Assembly (NCBI GenBank): GCA_963377175.1
Contig: CAUJNA010001011.1
Span: 1-64,000 of the forward strand
Length of the DNA: 64,000 nt
Direction: 5' to 3'
Source of the DNA: Effrenium voratum
Taxonomy: Eukaryota > Sar > Dinophyceae > Suessiales > Symbiodiniaceae
Shown one piece after another: positions 1 through 9,457 of this stretch. Position numbers and translations under genes: made by a program. The notes beneath the pieces were generated by a model that worked only from the letters and a program-made list of their open reading frames with translations, was not told the origin of the DNA and searched no databases. Numbering within the stretch: position 1 is the first letter of the stretch; each line of letters opens with the position of its first letter.

Positions 1-226
1 CAAAATAATGACCACTAGATATGCGCCGCAATTTGGCTCCAGGTTGCATTTCAAGCGATGTCAAGCTTTGCCAAAGGAAATCCCTTTTCCCCTTTTTTCG
101 GGGACCCCTTTTTTTGGGACCCCTTGTTTTCTGTTTTTTTGTTTTTTTCTTAGCCCTGCAAAGGTTGGCTCGCTTGAAATGCAACCTGGAGCCAAATTGC
201 AAGCATATCTAGGGGTCATTATTTTG
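1..226. repeat. Foldback (MITE-like) element with long inverted arms
   Basis: Positions 1-56 pair with about 170-226 as a near-perfect inverted repeat: the right arm read backwards begins CAAAATAATGACC and runs through CAATTTGGCTCCAGG and on to TTTCAAGCG, as does the left arm. There are one or two mismatches and one small indel. The loop is T/C-rich (CCCCTTTTTTCGGGG-type runs). No coding potential is credible. The window starts inside or exactly at the left end, so the outer boundary and any target duplication are not visible. Confidence 0.8.
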
Positions 227-228
227 CA

Positions 229-355
229 GCCTCACGCCTGCACGCAGCGTTTTAGACTTCGAATCCTTTGCAGAACGAGGTCAAATGCTGGACGGACGAG
301 TGCTAGAAGCCTCTCAGGTACAATATAAGCCATTTGGAAAACGCCCTCTACAGAG
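229..355 (+). repeat. Dispersed repeat, copy 1 (pairs with 37,250-37,384)
   Basis: This stretch (CTGCACGCAGCGTTTTAGAC onward, to the TCTACAGAGAGAG end) recurs in reverse orientation at 37,250-37,384 with scattered substitutions. Shared landmarks are GACGGACGAGTGC and GCCTCTCAGGTA. In both places the repeat directly abuts a foldback element on the same side. Confidence 0.8.
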
Positions 356-1559
356 AGAGCCAGGACATGACAGAAAAAGAAGCGCGTCCGACCGACTGAA
401 TATTTCTGGAGAAAGAATTTATTTGGCTAGCGCCAAGGCCGCTGTGACAGAACTGCGCCCGCGCGGGGCCGCTTGGACCCGCAAGTTCCTGGCGGTGGAC
501 CGCTCCAAGACAATTCGGCTGCCCTTCCTTGCCAGGTCAGACGAAGTCACACCATGCCCCCCTTGCAGCGAAGGCCTGAGAGAAGTCCGTCCAGCGGCTG
601 CGCACGCTGTAGACCACCTCCGTGCCGCGCAAGGCCCATCATCGCGTTCACGCTGAGCCCAGTGCAGAGACAGCCGGCCGGCCCGAGAAGCACAGCAAGG
701 CCTCTGCAGAGCTTGCCCCTGACGTGCCACGCAGACCCTGAGGGAACCATCATGGCGGCCATCAGAACGAAGTTCGAGGTCGCGCTCAAGCGCTCCCGCT
801 TCTCCGAGTCCGACTGGACCGTCGTGGGCATCACGGCAGCGTATTTGCTACCGCGCCCTTGCAGCGGCTTGCCCGCGCCCCCCGCCGCCCAACAAGACGG
901 CTGCTGGAAGGAGCTGCCGAGACCCTGGCCAAGAAGAAGGCCATTTGGAACCCTAGACGGGACCACCGCTGCTTCATGTGGTGCGTCGCCCACTGTCTCG
1001 GGCACCAGCGGTCAAAGGCCACCTGCTTGGCTCCTTCTACCCCGGGCCGCCGAGGACGCTCTGACCGCGCTTCTCCGGCCTGCCGACGGACCGCCCTGTG
1101 GGCTTTGACAACATCGAGGCCTTCGAGCTTGCCAACACCGGCGGCTGTGCGGAGTTTTAGTGTTTGGGTGATGGCCGCCAGATTACGGCGCTCCAGGGGG
1201 CAAGGCTTCTTGGCGGCAAAGGACGCGGGCACCACAATGAGGGGGCCCTGTGCTCCAGCCATCTGACGGGCCTGTTCGGCGTCTCCAGGGAGGTAGTGTC
1301 GGCCAGCTTAGAAGATCGTTCATGGCGCGGACGGCGTGTATTGTCGCTGTGCCTCAGCCTCAGCTTCTGGTGGCATGTAGCCGCAGCGCCGACGGGCGAC
1401 AGAAGCTCACGATCCACGGCCGCCAGCCTGAGCCTGTTCTCGTCGGCCGGGCGCGTTAGCAGGATCTGGACTGCGGGTGCTGGGCTTTGAGCACTGCATG
1501 GTGGCCAAGGCCCGGCGCATCCTGGACGCGCGCGGCGCTGCCACGAGGCCTTTGTGGCG
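356..1559. other. GC-rich stretch without a supported gene
   Basis: Open frames exist on both strands, but they are of the low-information, Arg/Pro/Ala-rich kind expected in GC-rich DNA. A short plus-strand patch near 750-840 reads like protein (MAAIRTKFEVALKRSRFSES) and could be an exon or exon remnant. I found no domain and no splice context strong enough to call it. Confidence 0.4.
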
Positions 1560-2327
1560 CAGCTAGCTGCGCTGGACGAAGGCTCGGTGGCAAGACCCCA
1601 GCAGCATTTGCTGTCTTGGTCCACCTTCAGCGGCGTGTCCAACCAGAGAGGCCAGCGCTGCGTCCGCCTTGCCAAGAAGGGCGTCCAGGGCTGCTGTGGT
1701 GACAGCGTCCAAGAGGGCTGTCGCTAGCTTCAAGTCCACCGAGGAAGTGTCCGGCCGACTGCAGGGCGTAAGCAGCAGGTTGCTGGCGTCTTGGAGGCGC
1801 ACCGAGATAGCTCGGCTCGCAAGCTCGGAGCCAGCGCCGGCTGTGACGGCTCCCAGGAGAGCGTTGCCACCTTGGTGCCCTCCGGCGTAATCCTTGCCGC
1901 TTGAGGCCGTGGCAACCGTGGCGTGGCGTTGTTGGCGAGGCGATGGAGCCGCCGTGGTGCTGCAGTTGGCAGCTTTGGGTCCACGCCTCCGGGGTGCTCT
2001 TCGTGGCCACTCTGCCTTGTTGGAGAGACCCGTGGCAGCGAGCTCTGCAGCGCCTGCGATGCTGGCCCAGGGCCGCCGCCGTGGCCAGGTGCGCAAGTGC
2101 CGGCGCCAGCGCGCTGCTGTCCAGCTTTGGAGGCCAGCTCGGCGGTGACTCGGCGTCCAGAGACTGGTGGCGTTGTTGCCGGAGGCTGCCGTGTTCACCG
2201 CCAGGTCAGTTACTTGAGCGTAGGGCGTCAGAGCGAGGGCCAGCTGTCCTGCTGTGACGTGTGCCGTCAGTCCCTCTCCGTTGTCCAGGACCTCCGGGGT
2301 GTTGCCCGTGACAGGTCCTTCAAACAT
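1560..2327 (-). pseudogene. Possible fibre-like repetitive Ala-rich protein remnant
   Basis: Starting at an ATG at 2327 the minus strand reads a plausible beginning (MFEGPVTGNTPEVLDNGEGL). It then reads Ala/Leu/Thr/Asp heptad-like repeats (LTPYAQVTDLAVNT; ALLDAVTTAALDALLGKADA). The good reading jumps between frames several times down to about 1560, so the gene is broken or spliced. The style resembles repetitive shafts of virus or phage fibres, such as the shaft of the AT-rich fibre gene at 7,257-9,422, but base composition is fully host-like. No catalytic motif or S74 chaperone end was recognised. It could instead be an unrelated Ala-rich host protein. Confidence 0.3.
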
Positions 2328-2401
2328 GTTTTCTTAGGAGTAGGTGTTACACGAATTCGTAACGCTGGGGTGTTACTTTCGCAACGCGCCCTCACTTGAG
2401 T

Positions 2402-2582
2402 CGCTATGGTCATTCGGGGCCTTCATAGCGCAGGGTGGTATAATTATATATCAACTCGCAACAGCCCCTACCAGTACGCGAAGTGTGGAATGACGCAGTG
2501 TCCGATGGCGTCGGACACTGGGCATGAAGCGAGGTCCTTCACTTATGAGGCCTCTGATGAATTGACCGATGGCGTCGGTCAA
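2402..2582. repeat. Three short hairpins, two with the same TGGCG loop
   Basis: CAGTGTCCGA-TGGCG-TCGGACACTG (2496-2520) and TTGACCGA-TGGCG-TCGGTCAA (2562-2582) are perfect hairpins with an identical loop and the same CCGA/TCGG base of the loop, but different lower stems. A third stem, CGCTATG/CATAGCG, lies at 2402-2430. No gene overlaps them. Confidence 0.7.
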
Positions 2583-2655
2583 AACGCTTGGGACACCTCG
2601 GCCACATGACGAGACCGGCGAAGGACACTTGTCTCAGCGGCTATGATTTGCGGGG

Positions 2656-2730
2656 CATTCATGAGCCAACCTTGCCCACTCATGAACCAACCTTGCCCAT
2701 TCATGAACCAACCTTGCCCATTCATGAGCC
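2656..2730. repeat. 21-bp tandem array
   Basis: Three full units plus a partial of CATTCATGAACCAACCTTGCC-type sequence run from 2656 to 2730, with small variations (CACTCA, GAGCC). The 12-mer core AACCTTGCCCAT recurs twice in the AT-rich right flank of the viral element at 19,840-20,150. Confidence 0.85.
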
Positions 2731-2801
2731 ATTGATGAATCACCCGGTTCCATTATTGACTCAAACTTGCCAAGAACCAAGTCCTCTCAGGATCTGGGGC
2801 G

Positions 2802-3091
2802 CTTTTGCGCACTTTTCGGCCCCAAAGAGAGCGGTGACGAAGCGGTGACATTGTGGTGAGAGCGTTTTTGGGCCAAAAAGCGCCGTTTTGGGACGCTTAG
2901 GCGTTGGTCTCCGGAGCGACGTCTGGGAGGTCGATTCCACCCCGGTACCTCGGCAGAGGCTGTCGGGCTCCGAGCCAGGTCCTCGGCGGGCTGCCGGGCC
3001 GCGAAAAACCCTGCGAAGAAGGAGCTCGGGAACTGGGCCCGGTTTTGCGCACTTTTGCACCCAAAAAGCGAGCGGTGACAAAGCGGTGACA
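2802..3091. repeat. Pair of ~50-bp direct repeats about 240 bp apart
   Basis: CTTTTGCGCACTTTT followed by GAGCGGTGACxAAGCGGTGAC is found at 2802-2850 and again at 3042-3091. The second copy carries an extra AAGCGGTGAC. The stretch between them is GC-rich and has no supported gene. Confidence 0.75.
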
Positions 3092-3289
3092 AGCGGTGAC
3101 GAGCTCAGCGGGCTGGAATTCGCAGGCTTTTCGGGGCAGAAAACGGATTCGGAGCACGGCGAACGGAGCCGGTTTTCGGAGGAAAACGAGCGAATTTGGA
3201 GGCCTAGGCAGCACGTTTGACGCCAAAACCTATCCTGGTCTGGTCCGAGACGGATCATCGCCGAGAGACGGATATTCCTGCTTTTTTTG

Positions 3290-3345
3290 GCCTTGGAACT
3301 GGAGACAAGCACCAACCAATTTTTGGTTGATGCCCGCGTAGAGTT
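3290..3345 (+). repeat. Dispersed repeat (pairs with 37,147-37,205)
   Basis: GGAACTGGAGACAAGCACCA, an A/T-rich patch and GCCCGCGTAGAGTTC recur at 37,147-37,205 in the same orientation (GGAACTGGAAACAGGCACCA and GCCCGCGTGGAGTTC). At 37 kb this repeat lies immediately before the other dispersed repeat, suggesting parts of one larger repeated unit. Confidence 0.7.
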
Positions 3346-3516
3346 CAGCCTGAGCCAACCCTGTTAGAATAAAGACCTTATAAGAAATGCCCTCGCCCAG
3401 TCCAGCCGATCCGCAAGCTCTGCCGTGCTCGCAATCTCCTTGCACAGCGCCGTGGGAATGCTGTAAAGCAGCTCGCGCGACTGCCCTCTAACCCTCTCGC
3501 GCTGGCCCCCCATGAG

Positions 3517-4619
3517 TCAAGAGCCCCCTTGGCCCCTCAGATGCCTCTCGTCGCCCCGGCGCTCGGCCCGCGCGTAGCGCAGCTGGGGTACCTGGCGGTG
3601 CACGGCCTCCGTCAGCCGGCTCACGTCGTCCAGGTGCCGCTGCCCCTCCTGGGCTAGCCGGCGTTCCCCCAGCCAGGAGTTGAAGGCCCGCGCCTCCTCC
3701 AGTTCTCGGTAGCGCTTCAGCAGCAGCGGCTGCAAGTTGTAGCTGGGATTGCTTTCATTCTCACCATCTGATTCGCTAGATTCAGAGTGGCCGCTATTGG
3801 CCAAATATCGCCAATATTGTCCCATTGTGTTGAACCCTTTGCTGAGAGCTCGGCTTGCATCATGCGCGATACTCTCGCTAGGGTGATTCAAGAAAACTTC
3901 TGGCTCCACATGGTCATCATCAGGACTTTCACCATCTGATTCTCGGGGCGTAGGTTCCCCTGTGATCCTCCGCACAGCTATCCAAAGCTGATCCGTGTTC
4001 TCAATCAAAGTGGAGATCGCGTCATGAAAACGATCTCTTTCACCTCTCAAGTAAATCACATCCTGCTGCAAACATACCATCTTCGACCAAATCCAGAATA
4101 AGGAAATTGCAAGGAAAATTCCAATACATACACACATGAAAACCATCCATCTGTTCAATGCAGTGGAAGAAACATTCTCATACTGAAATGATTCCCCTCG
4201 ACTACCTGTGATCTGAAGGGCTGCAACCAAAAATGCAAGCTGTTGCTTGGCTGCTGAAAGCTGATGCCTCGATCGGGCAATGTTCAACTCTTCCTTGCCA
4301 AAAATCTCGCCATTTCCATCCACCATATTCATCAATGCGCACAGCATCCGAAGTCGGGAACTGCTCAGCGATTTCGTTCCTGCATCAGCAGGATTGAACA
4401 AGGTCGATATCGGCTGCAATTTCAGTTTGCTCCACATGCTTAGGATTGATCCTGACGATCAACCCATCCTCCACAAAAGAAAACCTTCGCTTCAAATACT
4501 CAAACGTGTCTCCTGCATGCTGAAAAGGCCCGCAAACGCTAAGTGTCACACTCTTCTGCACAGCTGACAAGACTCGTTTCTGCTCCGAGTCCCTGCCAGT
4601 CAACACAAAGTCATCCACA
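3517..4619 (-). pseudogene. Ty1/copia-type retrotransposon pol remnant (RT-RNase H end plus membrane tail)
   Basis: Read on the minus strand from about 4619: an RT piece starts at the VDD box (VDDFVLTG), followed by a long-terminal RT segment (DTFEYLKRRFSF). The frame then changes near 4437 straight into the C-terminal end of a copia RNase H (NPADAGTKSLSSSRLRMLCA). RNase H catalytic parts between them are missing, so this is an internally deleted copy. Downstream codons encode one clear membrane segment (WMVFMCVCIGIFLAISLFW) and a charged, Ser/Glu-rich tail, as copia-like elements of dinoflagellates often have. The upstream half of RT is absent because the AT-rich viral element begins exactly there. 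Confidence 0.75.
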
Positions 4620-4929
4620 TTATTGTTTAATTCCTGCCTTATCTTCTTCCTCCTTTGCTCTTGCTTCTGCCATTCTTTCATTTAATGGTTTTGTATCCTT
4701 GATTTTCTTGATGCTATCCTTGTATTTTTGAATTGTTTTGTCATACACCTTTTTGTCTGTAGATGTTAATGATATAATTTTCTGCCGTTGCTACATTTGA
4801 TAACTTTCTTTCAGTATAAAGTTTAATAATCTCATCAACCCTTTTTTTAGTTGCATTATTTGCGTTCTGTGTTGAATTTCTGTTGAGTTTGTTTAACTCG
4901 TTTATATTACGCTGTAAAAACTTACTCAT
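4620..4929 (-). pseudogene. Small coiled-coil viral protein, frameshifted
   Basis: ATG at 4929 opens a charged helical protein (MSKFLQRNINELNKLNRNST; RKLSNVATAENYI) whose frame ends at 4741. A shifted frame continues seamlessly (DKKVYDKTIQKYKDSIKKIK; LNERMAEARAKEEE) to a stop at 4620, which coincides with the junction to the copia remnant. So one ancestral protein of about 100 aa carries a small indel near 4,770. It has the shared promoter-like motif 31 nt upstream. Function is unknown; similar Lys/Glu-rich helical proteins are common in small dsDNA viruses of protists. Confidence 0.55.
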
Positions 4930-4960
4930 AATATAATCTATATATTTATATTATAAAATA

Positions 4961-4988
4961 TTTCTTTAAATAACTTTTTTACAAGAAA
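4961..4988 (-). promoter_or_regulatory. Putative viral promoter motif, copy 1
   Basis: On the minus strand: TTCTTGTAAAA, short spacer, TTTAAAGAAA, ending 31 nt before the ATG at 4929. The same bipartite motif precedes the genes at 6561, 7196 and 19385. Confidence 0.65.
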
Positions 4989-5029
4989 AGTTTTTATAAT
5001 AAAAATTATATATATATATATATTTTTTT

Positions 5030-5946
5030 TTAAGCTTTCAAAATTTCAAATCTTAAGAATGGTCGTGTGTTATGTTCCAAATAAAAATAAGATTGTCCTA
5101 ATTTTTTTTCAATCCTTTCAACTTTATATTTTGTAGGCAACCAATTACTACTCCTTTCCTTTTCAGTTATTGCTTTCTTTCTGTAAATCTTCACTTCGTC
5201 ACCTATGTTAATTTCAGGATATTTACGGGTTCTAGTTGCTTCGGTTGCCATTTTCATTTTTACTTTATAATTGTTTTTCTCCTTCAATGCTTCCGCTGGT
5301 GTCATTCCTATGCTTGAATGTTCCATTTTATTATTATAAGTTATTAATATTTCAAAATTATAATCTATCCATTGTATATGTTCCTTTCCTTCTTTTTCAT
5401 CTTTTTCAACCCTTTTATATAACATATCTTTGTAGGTGCGTATAAAACGTTCTGCAAAATTAGGATGTCCTCTTGTGCGGTATAATTCTATTCCTTCTTC
5501 TTTGAAATAATCTTCAACTGTTTTATTATATAAACTGCCTTCCTCGTCGCTATAAATAATTTCTGGTTTGCCTTTCATTTTCTGCATTCCTTCCATTACT
5601 CCCGCTAATATGTCAGGCGGTTGTTTTGACTTAATAGGTATTGCTGTAGAATATCTGGTAAATATATCAATTAAAACCATCCCTACTTTAAAGTTTTGAT
5701 TGGGTATGTCATTAATAAAAAATAGATCTAATTGAAATTCAAAGTATGGATGTGGAGAAATAAATGAATTTTTGCCTCTTAATTGCTTCTTCTGTTCTAT
5801 GTTCTTTTGAAACCATTCTTTAACATCATTTAAGGTTATGCTTTGTTCCTTTTGTTTAGCATCCTTATAGGTTGTTGTGATACTTCCGTATCCTGATCTA
5901 TCATAATAGGTTTTACTAATTATATCATTTTATTAATATTTGCCAT
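5030..5946 (-). CDS. Retroviral-type (rve/DDE) integrase, frameshifted near its start
   Basis: The open frame runs from 5929 to 5030 without a stop, about 300 aa. It begins with an N-terminal piece (YYDRSGYGSI; DVKEWFQKN), then the catalytic core: first Asp in FQLDLFFI, second Asp in IIYSDEEG, and Glu in PNFAERFIR. A C-terminal basic, SH3/chromo-like end follows (INIGDEVKIYRKKA; LRFEILKA). The likely start is the ATG at 5946, which reads six codons and is then thrown out of frame by an apparent one-base loss in the A-run at 5927-5930. Starting at the internal ATG at 5680 would drop the first catalytic Asp, so I reject that start. It would insert the element's DNA into the host chromosome. Polinton and PLV integrases have this layout. 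Confidence 0.85.
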
Positions 5947-5967
5947 ATTAATAAAGGTGATATTATT

Positions 5968-6561
5968 TTAAAATATTGCTTGTTGGTCAATCTTCCAGAA
6001 ATAAAATTCCTTGAAATCATCAATGCTATGTATATTACAATGTCTAAAAGGTATGATATTTACACCTAAATAATATCTTAATATTAATTTAATACTTGTT
6101 TTAACTAAATACCACGAGCGCCATTGAAGTTTGTTTTTGTTTATTTCTTCTTGAATTGTTCTACTAAACCCATTCCATACAAAATATTCTTTGTAAGCAT
6201 TCTCAATATACATTACATTATAATATTTTTTAATAATATGAAAAGTTCTTCTATTTACTAATTGCTTCAATGTTTTTAAATCATCCTTAACAAAATATTC
6301 AGGTAATAAAGATTTACTAACCATTCTTTTAAATTCTTTGATGGCGGTAGGAAATGGAAATAATTTAACCAAAATATATAATTGTTGTTGTTCAGGGTGT
6401 AGTGTTTTAAATTCATTGTCATCTAATATACTATGAAATTTACAACAGTTTTTACATTGTAAAAACTTACTTATATTGATACAATGTTCGCTTAATATTT
6501 TTTTATTGAATGTTTTAACTTTGTTCTTTTCAGTTCTACAGTCCTCACACATACTCACCAT
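5968..6561 (-). CDS. Hypothetical Cys-containing protein
   Basis: A 197-aa protein with an N-terminal group of cysteines (CEDC near residue 5, C26, and CKNCC near 36-40) that could bind zinc. The rest is Phe/Tyr/Lys-rich (LVKLFPFPTAIKEFKRMVSK) with no motif I recognise. The promoter-like motif lies 20 nt upstream, so it may be expressed in the same class as the small charged proteins. It is placed just upstream of the integrase in the same direction. Confidence 0.55.
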   Translation of the reverse strand: MVSMCEDCRTEKNKVKTFNKKILSEHCINISKFLQCKNCCKFHSILDDNEFKTLHPEQQQLYILVKLFPFPTAIKEFKRMVSKSLLPEYFVKDDLKTLKQLVNRRTFHIIKKYYNVMYIENAYKEYFVWNGFSRTIQEEINKNKLQWRSWYLVKTSIKLILRYYLGVNIIPFRHCNIHSIDDFKEFYFWKIDQQAIF

Positions 6562-6580
6562 ATAATAGTATTATAAAATA

Positions 6581-6606
6581 TTTCTTTAAATACATTTTTA
6601 CAAGAT
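6581..6606 (-). promoter_or_regulatory. Putative viral promoter motif, copy 2
   Basis: Minus strand: CTTGTAAAA, 7-8 nt spacer, TTTAAAGAAA, then an A/T-rich stretch and the ATG at 6561, 20 nt from the motif end. Confidence 0.65.
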
Positions 6607-6664
6607 ATTTTTATAGTAAAATTTCTATATATATATTTTTTTCTATAATTTTTCCTAAATTTAT

Positions 6665-6825
6665 GGTTTCAAATCCCCCGCTCTGCGGGTTTCAAATCCC
6701 CCGCTCTGTGGGTTTCAAATCCCCCGCTCTGGGGGATTCCGCTAAACACCACCTAATTTAAGGATTTTTGGACAAATCCCCCGCTCTGTGGGTTTCAAAT
6801 CCCCCGCTCTGCGGGTTTCAAAACC
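6665..6825. repeat. GC-rich 23-bp repeat island inside the AT-rich element
   Basis: Three contiguous 23-bp units (6665, 6688, 6711) consist of GGTTTCAAAT + CCCCCGCTCTGxG. A 39-nt interruption containing GGGGGATTCCGC follows, then one partial and one full unit (6773-6813) and a final GGTTTCAAAACC. Only one unit position varies (C, T or G). It fills the gap between two minus-strand genes and is the only strongly GC-rich patch in the element. Confidence 0.9.
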
Positions 6826-6914
6826 TAAAACCAAAAAAATGCACCAAATATTTAGTAAAATATATATATTTTAATAAATATTACTTAAAATATTGAAATT
6901 TTAAGACATATTAT

Positions 6915-7196
6915 TTAGTCAACTGTTCTAATTTTATATGTTTGTGCCTTATATTTTCTGGGTTTTGTATTCTGTAAATCTTCTGGTTTATTTTCATAAT
7001 CAATATCTTTTAAATTAATTTCTCCATTTTCTGCCATCTTGTCTAATTTCTTTCTTCTGTGAAATCTTATAGCACTTGCCCTTTTGGTGTCCATAAAGTC
7101 CTTTTCGTGTCTCCTTCTTTGATAATATAATCTGTTATATAGTGCCAGTTGTTCCTTTATTTGTTCCAGTGTCATATCTTCAGGTTTAATACTCAT
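6915..7196 (-). CDS. Small basic helical hypothetical protein
   Basis: A 93-aa, Lys/Arg/Glu-rich protein (TLEQIKEQLALYNRLYYQRR; RFHRRKKLDKMAENG) predicted by eye to be largely helical. No known domain was seen. The promoter-like motif precedes it by 29 nt. The gene stands alone between the 23-bp repeat island and the fibre gene. Confidence 0.55.
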   Translation of the reverse strand: MSIKPEDMTLEQIKEQLALYNRLYYQRRRHEKDFMDTKRASAIRFHRRKKLDKMAENGEINLKDIDYENKPEDLQNTKPRKYKAQTYKIRTVD

Positions 7197-7224
7197 TATA
7201 TTATATATTATATTATATTATATA

Positions 7225-7249
7225 TTTCTTTAAATACATTTTACAAGAT
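7225..7249 (-). promoter_or_regulatory. Putative viral promoter motif, copy 3
   Basis: Minus strand TCTTGTAAAA, spacer TGTA, TTTAAAGAAA, 29 nt before the ATG at 7196. Confidence 0.65.
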
Positions 7250-7256
7250 TTTTAAA

Positions 7257-9422
7257 CTAAATATTTTTATTTTTATTTTTCTTTTTAAAGACTTCGTTTT
7301 CCAAATATTCTACACGAGCAATAAGTTTTGTTAAAGCATCCCAACTAATACAGGCCATTCTGTCATAACACATTGTTAAGTATTCTCCTGTGTCATTTAC
7401 AATATTATATTTAGGATTTGTGTATTGTTGAACATCTTGAGCAATCCATCCTAATTCAGTTTTTTTAGTTTTTTGATTTTTAACAAATGTTTTAATCTTA
7501 ATGTTTTTTACCATATTTATAGTATCATCGTCTACATCTTCTATATTATCTTTCAGTCTCTTATCACTACTTAAATTAAATCCGTTATATGATGAAAATT
7601 GAGTATCATCCAATTGTAAATATTTAGTGCCATCAATATAACTATCAATAGTTGTTGATGCTTCTAATCTTAAAACAGCATCACTATTTAAATGTCTCAA
7701 ATTGATTTTATGAGCAATTCCAAAAGTCATATCGCCGTCAATAGTCCAATCGCCTCGTAATTCGCTATTACTTCCACTATTCAAAATAATTTTATTATCA
7801 GCATATGTTGCAGATAATCCAACAACCAAATTAATAGAGTTTGAAGTGTTGCTATTCCTAATTATTAAATCATTTGTATCGACATACATTTCAGCATTAT
7901 CAATTATTAGTTTTGATGTGTTGCCAAATTGAACATTGCCACTCGGTGAATTTTGTAATAATAAAGTATTTCCTGATACAGACTGAACTTGGTTGACTTC
8001 AACTTTCTTACCAGAAACCATTGTTAAATCGCCATTTGTATATACATCACCTAATACATCAACTGGCTTATTGAATATGGTTTTTGATACAGCACCGTCG
8101 CACATAAAATATTGGTTAGAAGAATTTGTAATATCGCCAATACTACAAGCAACAAAATTAGGATGATGAATATAAAAACCTTCTGTTGCCGCGGGTGTGT
8201 GTGTTTCTAAATATGGAGTTAATGCATTGTCTAAATTATCAATTTTAGTTTTAATATCTGTTGAAAAATCATTATTTGTAAATAAATTTCCTTTCATATA
8301 TGCAGCACCTTCAAAATATGATGTTCCATGTGCTTGAGCAAAATTGTATGAAGTATGAACGTTACCGTTAATCGTAATTCTTGAAGCATTATTAGGTCTT
8401 CCAACAATGACATCGCCAGTGTTCCATCCTAACCATAATCTATAAGGTGTAGCACCTGTTAGTCCTTGATAAGAGTCTAACTGACATCCTCGTTTAAACT
8501 CGAGTCTTTGGTTACTAACTGCGTCCTGGATTCTAAATATTGGATTAGTATTATCTGTTAAACTAATGATTAATGGCGAGTTCATTGTTTGGGCAGTTGT
8601 GATTGTTTTATCTAACTTTTGTAAATCTGCTGATATTAAACTATTAATCGTATTTGAATTTTGAGTTATTAATAAATCTTGTGTCGTGTTGTCTGATATA
8701 ATTGAGGCAAATGTATTACTGTATGCGGTATTTGTATTGAATAAATTAGTATCATTTGTATATAATGTTGATACATCTACATCTGCTTGAATAGTTGTTT
8801 TTTCAGTTGTAGTCCAAGAAGCACCTGCTCCTGCTTGTAAATTTGCTATATCTGTTAAAATCGTTGTTATTGTGTTTCCGTGTCCTGTTATTAGTGAAGA
8901 ATTTGAACTTATATTATTGAAGTTTGAAGTGATTGTATTATTGGAATTTCCTACTAAGAATGTATTGGAACTAATAGTATTGAAGTTTGATGTTATTGTA
9001 GCATTTAAATTACTGATTAAATGTGTATTTGAACTAATGTTATTAAAATTAGAATCAAGTTTAATTGTATTTGCTGATATAGTCGGTAGTATTGAAGTTA
9101 TGGTTAATCCCTGTGCTGTTATATTATTAAAGTTGCTTGTAATTGTTGCGTTTTGATTTACTTGTTCATTAAACATAGTTGTTGATGTTGCGTTTAATTC
9201 AGTAATATCTAAAATATTGGCATCTATCTTATTTTTCTGTGCTAAAATAAGAGCATCAACTTCTTCAATTGTATAACCTCCACCTAATGATCCTGCTGTG
9301 TCTGCTAATTCTTGTTTTGTAGCATAAACACTGCTTAATGTTGGTGGTTCTGTTGAATTTATTAATATTAATTCACTTGCTATAATTCTGTTTGATCCGT
9401 CCAGTGATAATGTTGAAAACAT
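7257..9422 (-). CDS. Fibre protein with C-terminal S74-type self-cleaving chaperone
   Basis: An intact 721-aa frame. Residues about 50-200 are a repetitive shaft built on variants of TITSNFNNISSNT. The middle (about 270-600) is Asn/Ser/Thr-rich beta-type sequence typical of trimeric fibres. The C-terminus carries the intramolecular chaperone signature of Peptidase_S74 fibres: SDKRLKDNIEDVDDDTI, then LGWIAQDVQQY, then a closing coiled coil (ALTKLIARVEYLENEV). In phage and viral homologues this domain trimerises the fibre and cuts itself off. The protein would sit on the virion surface and bind the host. It is the longest unbroken frame in the element, which argues against extensive decay. Confidence 0.85.
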   Translation of the reverse strand: MFSTLSLDGSNRIIASELILINSTEPPTLSSVYATKQELADTAGSLGGGYTIEEVDALILAQKNKIDANILDITELNATSTTMFNEQVNQNATITSNFNNITAQGLTITSILPTISANTIKLDSNFNNISSNTHLISNLNATITSNFNTISSNTFLVGNSNNTITSNFNNISSNSSLITGHGNTITTILTDIANLQAGAGASWTTTEKTTIQADVDVSTLYTNDTNLFNTNTAYSNTFASIISDNTTQDLLITQNSNTINSLISADLQKLDKTITTAQTMNSPLIISLTDNTNPIFRIQDAVSNQRLEFKRGCQLDSYQGLTGATPYRLWLGWNTGDVIVGRPNNASRITINGNVHTSYNFAQAHGTSYFEGAAYMKGNLFTNNDFSTDIKTKIDNLDNALTPYLETHTPAATEGFYIHHPNFVACSIGDITNSSNQYFMCDGAVSKTIFNKPVDVLGDVYTNGDLTMVSGKKVEVNQVQSVSGNTLLLQNSPSGNVQFGNTSKLIIDNAEMYVDTNDLIIRNSNTSNSINLVVGLSATYADNKIILNSGSNSELRGDWTIDGDMTFGIAHKINLRHLNSDAVLRLEASTTIDSYIDGTKYLQLDDTQFSSYNGFNLSSDKRLKDNIEDVDDDTINMVKNIKIKTFVKNQKTKKTELGWIAQDVQQYTNPKYNIVNDTGEYLTMCYDRMACISWDALTKLIARVEYLENEVFKKKNKNKNI

Positions 9423-9457
9423 AATTATTATATAGTAGGTTATATAATAATTATATT

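Noticed and set aside
5030..5680. Integrase starting at the ATG at 5680
   Set aside because: The same frame is open upstream to 5929 and holds the first catalytic Asp (FQLDLFFI), so the gene is longer.
6665..6825. CRISPR-like array
   Set aside because: Units are directly contiguous with no unique spacers, and the context is a eukaryotic integrated virus.
8872..9156. Plus-strand frame opposite the fibre gene
   Set aside because: It is the antisense shadow of the repetitive fibre shaft; hydrophobic repeats come from the Asn/Ile-rich codons on the other strand.
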